This document shows, in pieces, positions 57,369 through 64,000 of a stretch of 64,000 nucleotides of DNA (the stretch's first letter is position 1; each line of letters opens with the position of its first letter). Origin of the DNA: Gracilariopsis chorda (taxonomy: Eukaryota > Rhodophyta > Florideophyceae > Gracilariales > Gracilariaceae). Both the position numbers and the translations under genes were made by a program. The notes beneath the pieces were generated by a model. It was given only the letters and a program-made list of their open reading frames with translations, was not told the DNA's origin and ran no database searches. The stretch lies in assembly GCA_003194525.1 (NCBI GenBank), contig NBIV01000099.1, positions 216,973 through 280,972 on the forward strand, written 5' to 3'.

Positions 57369-59084
57369 ATGGCCATAAATAACCGAGAGGACTCGAGCGA
57401 TGCAACCGACTCATCGGAGAGCCAACGCGAACTCGCGCTTGTTCCTTACCATCCTTTTCCACGCCATCCAACGACAGCTGCGAGGAGCTCCAACCAACCA
57501 CCAACCAACCCGTCATCGGATCCTTCCTCTCCGCGAATCCCGCGGTATCCGAGGCGCACTCCGACTGCTCGGGTATATGTTCCCGTGCAGTCACGGTTTC
57601 GTTTGGCTCCCTTGCCACCTCCGCTCGCGACGGCTCCACCATCGGTGGCTCCGAGTGAGGACATCCCCGCAGGCGCGGGTCAACCAAACCAATCGTTCCT
57701 CCGCGATTGGAGCGACGCACCCGGCGCGTCGATGTCTGCCGCTTCTAGTGGGTGGCCAACGTATGGCGCCTTGCGCATCCGGACTCCGGCGAGGCATTCC
57801 GAGTGGTTCGCTCGGGCTCCTTGGTTCGATCCCGAGGCTGTTCGGAACACTCCGCTCATCGATTCGTATGCGGTGGACGGAATCCTACCCGGTAGGCTAC
57901 CGGTGAGCGTTGTCTGGTCGTGGGACTGGTTGGCGCACGTTGCGCTCTCCACGCCACTACTGTGGTGGGCGTCAAACGAAACCGAACATCGGGCGAGAAG
58001 TGAGATGGCCCGATTGGGCTATCGCCGATACCATCGGTTGGCAAACGAAGTGCCCGTTCCGTCGAGTTATGGGTTCGACGTCGCGTATTACCGTACCTAC
58101 GGAGAAGCCTCCTATGGAGACCGCTTATACGGGGTGATACCAGAGTTGGACCAGTACTCTGGAAGTGTCCAGCCGTACCAGGACCTGGTTCTCTGGACAC
58201 GACCGATTCTCCGTGCTGAGTTCCGGTACCTCCGCAAGAGTTCACGCGGTGAGTTCTTCGAGATGGTCCGCTTTGAGCGAAAGCAACGTTCCCGTCGGGG
58301 GCTCCTGGTACCATACCAGCACATCGAGATCGAACGCCTCTCGTCGAGGGCCTGGAATCGATACGTTCCGCTGCCTACTTTCTGGCCTGCGGTGGAAGTC
58401 CCTCGAGGGTGCAACGTTGAGTTGCCTCCGTGTCTCACGTACGTGTACTCACGGTTCTTGCACAATCCGCCTCGTGGTCTCTGGAGTCTCCCAGCGACGG
58501 AGTGGACCGTCCGGGTTGCAGCCTTCCTCCTGTGGGAGGTGTACGAAAAGTACCGGGTCTGGTTCATTCCAGAGTTGCTCCGCCATTCCATTCGCGGTTT
58601 GGATCTCTCCGAGGTACTCGGTTCCGTGCGTAATGCGCGAGAAGCCACCGGGTTGGTGGACGTGATCGACCAGGTCAACTGGGACACTGTACCGGCAACT
58701 CAAGCGTCGGAAGGGATCCGCCGTCGGTGGGATAAGTCTCCTGGACGGAATGTCGCTGCGGGCGATTTCGTATACTTCGACCCGTGGCAATGGGAGCAGA
58801 TATCCGCTAGCGAAGCGGCTGAGCGGCGCCGTGCGGAACGGATTATCCCCGATGATCATCCAAGGGGCTTCGTGTTCGTCGAGGAAGACGAGGGTGGCGA
58901 GGAATATGAGGAAACCGCTGAAGCGGGGTCACCGATGTCGGATGGCGACGGCGTGGTCGAGGAGATCGACATCACCGACAATGTCGGGGCATCCAGTGGT
59001 GCTGGTGACATTCCCTCGTGTGGGGGCGATGCTCCAGTGGCTCCTCCTTCCCCGGTGGCGGGGGGGGGGTGCGAACAACAGTAG
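57369..59084 (+). CDS. Antisense ORF protein of the chromodomain element
   Basis: 571 residues from ATG 57369 (context AAGATGG), 56 bp after the LTR, transcribed against pol. Residues about 1-120 are Ser/Pro-rich and disordered. Residues about 125-440 form a Trp/Tyr/Arg-rich core (WFARAPWFDPEAV, VSVVWSWDWLAHVAL, LLWWASNETEHRARSE, SSRAWNRYVPLPTFWPAVEV, LPATEWTVRVAAFLLWEVYE). Residues about 500-545 are acidic (EEDEGGEEYEE). No signal peptide or known fold is recognised. A G10 run at 59060-59069 just before the stop probably marks a slip: with one G fewer the frame continues to 59262 (about 630 residues), ending in a Gly-rich tail. The intact length argues for selection. A weak relic occupies the same place in the element at 15011-20461. 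Function unknown; antisense expression could also affect pol. Confidence 0.75.
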   Translation: MAINNREDSSDATDSSESQRELALVPYHPFPRHPTTAARSSNQPPTNPSSDPSSPRIPRYPRRTPTARVYVPVQSRFRLAPLPPPLATAPPSVAPSEDIPAGAGQPNQSFLRDWSDAPGASMSAASSGWPTYGALRIRTPARHSEWFARAPWFDPEAVRNTPLIDSYAVDGILPGRLPVSVVWSWDWLAHVALSTPLLWWASNETEHRARSEMARLGYRRYHRLANEVPVPSSYGFDVAYYRTYGEASYGDRLYGVIPELDQYSGSVQPYQDLVLWTRPILRAEFRYLRKSSRGEFFEMVRFERKQRSRRGLLVPYQHIEIERLSSRAWNRYVPLPTFWPAVEVPRGCNVELPPCLTYVYSRFLHNPPRGLWSLPATEWTVRVAAFLLWEVYEKYRVWFIPELLRHSIRGLDLSEVLGSVRNAREATGLVDVIDQVNWDTVPATQASEGIRRRWDKSPGRNVAAGDFVYFDPWQWEQISASEAAERRRAERIIPDDHPRGFVFVEEDEGGEEYEETAEAGSPMSDGDGVVEEIDITDNVGASSGAGDIPSCGGDAPVAPPSPVAGGGCEQQ

Positions 59085-59262
59085 CACCAATCCGCAAGTT
59101 GCAGTAGTCCGCCAATTCCTCGCTGGAGTTGGTGTACCCGTACCAGATACGGTAAACACCCTTGCGCAGTTGCAAGCGCTCGCCTCCGGATACTTTCGGG
59201 GAGGAGGTGGCGGTGGTAACTCTGGTGGGTACTTCTCCGGGATGGGAGGAAATCTCCCCTAA
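59085..59262 (+). pseudogene. Probable C-terminal extension of the antisense ORF
   Basis: In the frame one base away, the sequence reads NSSTNPQVAVVRQFLAGVGV, then TVNTLAQLQALASGYF and a Gly-rich end to a TAA at 59260-59262. The mix of a short amphipathic helix and a Gly tail looks like real protein. It is joined to the antisense ORF by the G10 homopolymer. Confidence 0.5.
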
Positions 59263-59491
59263 CATGGGGTTCAGACTCGTGTGGTAGTCCCATGATAGAG
59301 TGGGTGCCACCTGTGAATAGGTGGTAAACTTCTCCGGCAGCCGCCGGCTTGGCATGCTTCTTCTTCTCTTCCTTCCTTCTTCTTCTTCACTCCGCCACGG
59401 GGCGGGCTTTCCGCAATAAGCGGTATGTTTCTCCGCAATTAGCGGGTTGCGCTCAATAATGTGGGTGTTACTCTACAGAAGGTCTGGGTGG
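59263..59491. other. Convergent spacer with several hairpins
   Basis: Between the antisense ORF and the pol stop. Contains CCACCT-GTGAAT-AGGTGG (59307-59324), CCGGC-AGCC-GCCGG (59334-59347), CCGCC-ACGG-GGCGG (59392-59405), CCGC-AATAA-GCGG (59411-59423) and CCGC-AATTA-GCGG (59433-59445), plus a CTTCTTCTT tract. It could serve as a bidirectional transcription end. Confidence 0.6.
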
Positions 59492-61856
59492 TCAACCCAC
59501 TTGGGCATTGTCCAGCGTAGCTGGTATCGGAGTCCGCGTCCTGCGGTGGTATTGCAAGACCTTCGAGCGTGGAAGGTGCTCGATCGGTTCGGGTGTATCT
59601 TCGTTTGGAGGGTATCCGTACCAACGGACTCGGTAGACCAATTCCCCATTGGAATCGTAACCATGGCTCACGATGGTCTCAATGACAACCTCTTTGTCGT
59701 GTACTTCCCGCTGTATGGGTGGTACGCGGCTTTCCTCGGCGGAGGGCTCCGTTCCGCTGTGACTGCGGTCGGCTGTGACTGTCTTCTCCCGCTTCGGCGG
59801 TAGCGCGTCCTGTACTCCAGGTGGTTTCCGTGAGCCAGGCCATAGTGCCTTGGAGGCGGTTGTAGTGCGCTCCCTTGGTGCTACGTCCGGATTCTTCGGG
59901 TCCTCCACCTCAGAGTGGTTTTCCTGGGGCTTCCAGTCGTCCCGTACTGCGAGTTTCCTCGGCTTCGAGGGGTGTTTCCGTGTTGACGGAGGAGCTTCCG
60001 CGTCGCGCGCGCTCAGCGTGCGGTGCACGGTCACGTGCCGTGGCGGCGGTTGGCCGTTTGGCACGGGCGGTTCACTGTCAAGCTCCACGTCGCCGTGGGA
60101 CGGGCCGTTAATTTCGGAATTTCCAATTTCAAACGGCGGCCGTTTTGCGACGGGGCCACGCGTTGCACTTGTGAGTTCTAGCTCCTGTGGAGGCGGTTCC
60201 CCTACGGGGGGTGACACTTGGCGCTCTGTTGGCGCGTCCAGGTGACTTGGTGAATCTCCACTCTCCGTGGCGCGTGTGCGCGCTCCGTTATCACGGCTCC
60301 CGTCCGTCTTCTCGACGGTGTCGTGAGCGACTTCATCAGACAATCCCAGATCTGGGTCAGCAGTCACCGAGGGTTCTCGGGTGTTCTGCCCTTCTCTTGC
60401 CGCGATCGCGGGGGTTCTCTTGAATTCCTTCCGCGTTTGCGGTACGTCTCCCGCCTGTGCGGGCTTCCTGCTAACATCCTTCTTCTCTGTTTCCGCCGTT
60501 TGCGGTTGTACTCCCCGCGATGGGGTAACCGGCGAATCCGTTTGCGACGGCGAAAAACTGGAAGGTGTAGCTGTCCCCTCCCCCTCCTTTGCTGGAGCGA
60601 CGGGGTCAGAGGTGAGAATCCCCGTGAGCGGGGCGATGCGCGTGTGGATGTGGGACGGTGCCGGGGTGCCGGGGTGCCAAGTGAGGTTCTGACGCTGTCG
60701 GCAAGTCAGCAAGGCCACGTTCCGGGTGGGGTAGAACAGTAGGGCGGGTAGTTTCCTCATCCGCGGTGGGGGTTTCCGTGTCGACGGGTGTGTCCTGTGC
60801 CGGAAGTTCCCGGGTAGCGGCGTTAGCTGGCCTCGGCGCGAGGACGACGCGGTCACGAGAGATACGTTCGTGCTGTCCCTTGATATCAAGGACAACCGTC
60901 GTGTCGGTAGTAGAAACAACCCTATATGGGCCCTCCGCGATCGGAGACAGCTTGTGCCGCTTCTCCTTTTCGGGGTTGTAATATTCCTTGCGGAGAAATA
61001 CATAAGAGTTCTCCCCGAACTTCGGGGTCCTGTCCACTCGGGCATCGAAATTCCGCTTATAAGCGGCTTGCGCTTTAGACATCGCATTCCGTACAACGGG
61101 TAAGATCTTGGTTAACCAAGCTTTCCAAGCGTCCCTGTGGTACCGTGGTGACGGAAACTTGTCCAACGTAGCTTGGGGTTCGATTGCCACCGGTGGTGGG
61201 GTACGCGAGAGTACCAGCTCAAATGGAGCAATTCCAGTGACTCGGTGAACCTGCGTATTGTAGGCGTAGGTTACCGCGTCGGTGTAAAGATCCCAATCAG
61301 TGGGGTGTTCCGCAACGAACGTTCTGAGGGCGTTCAGCATTGTGCGGTTGAAACGCTCCACCTGCCCGTTAGCTTGCGGGTGGTAGGTGGTGGTAAACCA
61401 GTTCTTGATGTCAAGAATGCGACATACGTCCTGGAAAAACTTCGCTGAGAACTGCGATCCATTATCCGATAACAAATCAATCGGTGGTCCATAGGTGAAA
61501 ACCCAATGGTTAACAAAAGCCTTCGCGACGGAGGTAGCTGAAACCTTTGGCAAGGGGACCGTACGCACAAGTTTAGAGAAGCGGTCAGTAATTACCAGCA
61601 AGTAGCGGTTGGCCAGAGGTGTTCGGACGAATTCGCCCAAGATATCGATTGCGACAAATTCAAGGGGAGCCCTTGCGGGGAATAGGACCAACTTCTTGGA
61701 GTACTTGCGCAACTTGATGCGGTTCTTCGCACATGCCGAGCAACCTCGGACGGTAGCATATGCGTCAACAGCCATAGCTGGCCAGTAGAAATCCTTGCTT
61801 AAGGTGTAGTACAGCTTTCTCCCGCCTGGGTGAGCGGATAACTTCGCATAATGCGA
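59307..61856. repeat. Mini-hairpin family in the chromodomain element
   Basis: At least twelve tiny stems: the five in 59307-59445 plus CCCC-TAC-GGGG (60199-60209), CCGC-GTTT-GCGG (60431-60442), CCCGC-CTGT-GCGGG (60450-60463), CCGC-CGTTT-GCGG (60493-60505), CCCC-GCGAT-GGGG (60513-60525), CCCC-GTGAGC-GGGG (60620-60633), CCCCGAA-C-TTCGGGG (61013-61027), CCGCTTATAAGCGG (61053-61066), TCGCAT-A-ATGCGA (61844-61856). They cluster in the spacer and the disordered pol linker and thin out in conserved domains. Confidence 0.65.
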
Positions 61857-62207
61857 GAGATTCAGAACTTGAGACTGCAGGGAGTGAGGTACCACGATCT
61901 GTGGGAGATCTCCGACAGTTCGGACGAGGTAGCCTTGGTCATTCGTGACAAAGGGTAAGGTGGCTCCTCCGTTTAGGCGGGTGCGAATCTGCGTGCACAG
62001 CGGGTCTGAGTGCTGTTCCTGGACCACTTCTTCCGGAGTAATCGGTACAAAAGAACCGGGTACGGGCTCCGCAGATGATGCAGCCAGAATGGCATCGAAG
62101 ATGTCGTACTCTTCCGGGTCTGAGTCGGTGTCATCCTCTTCGTCTTCCAAAAGGAAACAAGGTATCTCCAGGTCATCCACTGGTTCAGCTTCCGCGGCTG
62201 TTGGCAA
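59492..62207 (-). pseudogene. Integrase and chromodomain of pol, one frameshift between them
   Basis: Integrase frame 62207-60606: an acidic spacer, the H2C2 zinc module (HYAKLSAHPGGRK, YWPAMAVDAYATVRGCSACA), catalytic core with Asp in FVAIDILGEF, Asp in LLSDNGSQF and Glu in NGQVERFNR, then a GPY/F-like region (KLSPIAEGPYRVVSTTDTT). All catalytic residues are present. The frame then enters a Pro/Thr/Glu-rich linker and stops at 60606, while an overlapping frame continues through the rest of the linker to a C-terminal chromodomain (DKEVVIETIVSHGYDS, VYRVRWYGYPPNEDTPEP, LPRSKVLQYHRRT) ending at 59492. The aromatic residue of the usual TWEP box is Pro. The shift most likely lies in the repeated GGTGCCGG units at 60657-60680. 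Confidence 0.85.
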
Positions 62208-63500
62208 GCGGAAAGTGCGTCAGCCTGAGCGTTCAGGATACCCTTCTTGTACCGGACTTCGAAGTCAAACTCTGATAGCCGGAGTCTCCACCGCATCCAG
62301 CGGCCAGATGGCTCCGAAATGGAGAGGAGCCAACGCAAGGCCGAGTGATCGGTGTGCAAAGTGAAATGGTTTCCCATAAGGTATGGGCGAAGGGTTTGTA
62401 GGGCCCAAACTACAGCCAGACGTTCCTTCTCGGGCACCGAGTAATTCCTCTCGTGAACGTTGAGGCTCCGTGACCAATAACCGATTGGTAAGCGCTCTCC
62501 ACTCTCTGTGGTCTGGAACAATGTGCATCCAATCTGGACGTTGCTTGCATCCGTGTCCACGGAATACGGTAAACCGAGTTTCGGTAGTGACAGTATCGGT
62601 GGCGACGTCACCGCATCCACGAGGGATGAAAAAGCCTTTTGCTTTAAGGTCTTCAAATGGTTCCAGGTTGACTGGTTGTCCTTTCCGGAGAAGTGCGTTG
62701 AGAGGAGCTGCAATATCCGTGAAATGCGGATGAAACGACGGTAGACGTTGCACAAACCGAGAAATGATCGGAGTTCCGTTTGCGTTGTCGGGTGCTTGGC
62801 CTCCTTGAAGGGATTTGACTCGCACCTTGTCAACCGACAACCGTCCCGGACGGATAACATGGCCGAGATATTTCACGGTGTCTGTGAGGAACTCGCACTT
62901 CTTAAGTTTGAGGGTTATGCCTCCGTCACGTAGGACTCGCATTACATCCCTGACATGGCTCAGGTGCTCATCCAGGTTACTGGAGAAAATGATGATGTCA
63001 TCCAGGTACACCAGGCAAGTCTTCCACTTGAAGCGGGCTAACAAGATGCCCACCGCTCGTTGGAAAGTAGCGGGTGCGTTCGTGAGGCCAAATGGCATCC
63101 GTTAGAAACGGTAGAGGCCCTGATGGCAAACGAAAGCCGTTTTGTCACGGTCTTCCTCCCTGACTGGGACCTGCCAATACCCCCAATTCGCATCAAGGTT
63201 GTGAACACTTTCGCACTTCCAAGCGAGTCAATACATTCGTCCATCCGCGGGATGGGATACACGTCTTTGACCGTAGCCGCATTGGTTTGCGGTAATCAAT
63301 GCAAAAACGCCAGGACCCATTCAGCTTTGGGAGCAAGAACTACCGGCGAAGCCCAAGGGATTGAGCCGGCTAGATTACGCCTGCGCGTAGCATCTTCTCA
63401 ACTTGAGATTTTTCTTCTTCCCGAGCTGTCGGACCTGCCCTGTAAGGGTTTTGTGAGATCGGCCGGGTATCCGGAAGTAAGTCATCCGATGTTCGGTGAT
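62208..63500 (-). pseudogene. Reverse transcriptase and RNase H of pol, damaged
   Basis: RT N-terminal boxes appear in several frames near 63260-63430. VYPIPRMDECIDSLGSAKVF (63262 region) then shifts frame to NWGYWQVPVREEDRDKTAFV. A TAA stands just before RMPFGLTNAPATFQRAVG (63101). The active site CLVYLDDIIIFSSNLDEHL is intact (Tyr codon at 63008). A further shift near 62810 leads to TQTELRSFLGLCNVYRRFIR. RNase H follows: GLPYSVDTDASNVQIGC, RNYSVPEKERLAVVWAL, FTLHTDHSALRWLL, KKGILNAQADALS (DEDD residues visible). At about 62208-62212 one base seems lost (the ADALSRLP-type junction), moving into the integrase frame. Domain order RT-RH-IN is that of Ty3/gypsy. Confidence 0.85.
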
Positions 63501-64000
63501 CCCGATTTTCCCCAGAGAACCGTCCCACATAGACGTGAATTTACGTAACATATCCCGTAACTGATCACGGTGAGACTCTGGACGTGGCTGAAGTCCAGAG
63601 ACTCGAGCTCCTCAACAGGATCCTTCTTCTCTTTTCCGGGTGATTCCGGTTCTTCTCTCGACGAGGTCATTGCCTCCGCTTCCGAGTTCTTCGGCGATTC
63701 AGTATTTTCCGAGTCTGTCGGCTTGGTGACAACCGAGTTCGCTTCGGTTTCCTTCTCCTCCCCCTCCTTAGGTTCAGCGATCCGGAGAACTTCGGCAGCC
63801 AATACCTTTGTAGGTATGATTGCCACTGGATGTGGAAGTACAGAGCCAATGACTTGGTTCTTGACCAACCACTGTTGGGTAGGGCTAAAATTGGCCACTA
63901 ACACCTTAAAAGGCTTCTCGGGTTCTACGAGTACGATTCCGTTCGCTAAGGCGAGATGCTTTGCCTCATATAACGAGGGTAACAGCTGGACCGTTTGCAT
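63482..64000 (-). CDS. Protease-RT linker of the gypsy polyprotein, partial
   Basis: Open to the right window edge, so only the C-terminal end of this frame is seen. KHLALANGIVLVEPEKPFKV and KNQVIGSVLPHPVAIIP are typical of the region just after the aspartic protease in chromodomain elements. Then an acidic Glu/Lys/Ser-rich stretch, and PVEELESLDFSHVQ, which normally precedes the first RT helix. The frame ends at 63482; the RT continues in neighbouring frames, so a frameshift near 63560 is likely. Protease catalytic residues would be outside the window. Confidence 0.7.
   Translation of the reverse strand: MQTVQLLPSLYEAKHLALANGIVLVEPEKPFKVLVANFSPTQQWLVKNQVIGSVLPHPVAIIPTKVLAAEVLRIAEPKEGEEKETEANSVVTKPTDSENTESPKNSEAEAMTSSREEPESPGKEKKDPVEELESLDFSHVQSLTVISYGICYVNSRLCGTVLWGKSGSPNIG

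Larger units (their letters stand above)
56375..64000 (-). mobile_element. Chromodomain Ty3/gypsy retrotransposon with antisense ORF, 5' part outside the window
   Basis: From left to right: 3' LTR 56375-57313, polypurine tract (minus), antisense ORF 57369-59084 (+), a 230-400 bp convergent spacer, then pol on the minus strand: chromodomain, integrase, RNase H, RT, and a protease-RT linker running off the right edge. The sequence is much better preserved than the other elements here: pol has only a few single frameshifts and one stop. Gag, the protease core, the primer site and the 5' LTR must lie to the right of 64000. Chromodomain elements of this kind usually target heterochromatin. Confidence 0.9.

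Noticed and set aside
59775-60742. + strand frames opposite the pol linker
   Set aside because: Gly/Ser/Arg strings produced by the complement of the Pro/Glu/Thr-rich linker; the chromodomain and integrase on the minus strand explain the region.
61973-63500. Programmed frameshifting to explain pol
   Set aside because: There are several shifts in both directions plus a stop inside RT, at non-homologous places in pol. Ordinary mutation is simpler.
1-64000. tRNA, rRNA or other structured RNA genes
   Set aside because: I looked for tRNA T-loop/anticodon patterns and rRNA-like blocks and saw none that I could support; tRNAscan or Rfam would decide.

Overview
This is a window of a eukaryotic nuclear genome dominated by transposable elements, with one clear host gene. 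The host gene has a single short intron and a 6.1 kb main exon. It is surrounded by PIF/Harbinger, piggyBac, Helitron and Ty3/gypsy elements. Few introns, moderate GC in the gene and this mixture of elements suggest a red alga (a Chondrus-like florideophyte). That assignment is an inference from style, not from a diagnostic marker.

Layout. 1-1125: nothing recognised. 1130-4450: a PIF/Harbinger transposon with inverted ends, a Myb/SANT-like ORF (+) and a convergent DDE transposase (-), both broken. 4740-11324 (-): the host gene, a fusion of an importin-alpha-like ARM block, ankyrin repeats, a long helical repeat region and a disordered tail. 12186-13000: repeats, including 65-bp hairpin units. 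13505-14271: a second, frameshifted Harbinger-type transposase. 15011-20461: an LTR retrotransposon with both LTRs and a TCACT target duplication; it has lost most of pol and keeps remnants of an antisense ORF. 21683-34724: a very old AT-rich Ty3/gypsy element (+). Its pol is split by an inverted-repeat MITE and by a 6.2 kb piggyBac unit (25609-31823) inserted at TTAA; that unit contains two piggyBac-type transposase relics and an unrecognised ORF.

34920-43295: two related Helitron relics head to head. 44959-49870: a third, more divergent Helitron. All three show Rep and PIF1-type helicase regions and share a GC-rich 3' hairpin tail. 50650-52010: a gypsy RNase H-integrase relic (-). 52230-54393: a large palindrome with two arms of about 1.05 kb. 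55125-55598: a degenerate DDE transposase. 56375 to the window edge: the 3' two-thirds of a younger chromodomain Ty3/gypsy element (-), with an LTR, a long antisense ORF (57369-59084, +) between the LTR and pol, and many tiny GC hairpins.

How it fits together: apart from the ARM/ankyrin gene, nearly every coding signal belongs to a mobile element, and nearly all of these carry stops or frameshifts. The most unusual items are the host fusion protein, the antisense ORF found at the same place in two LTR elements, the mini-hairpin family in the chromovirus, and the variation in Helitron catalytic residues.
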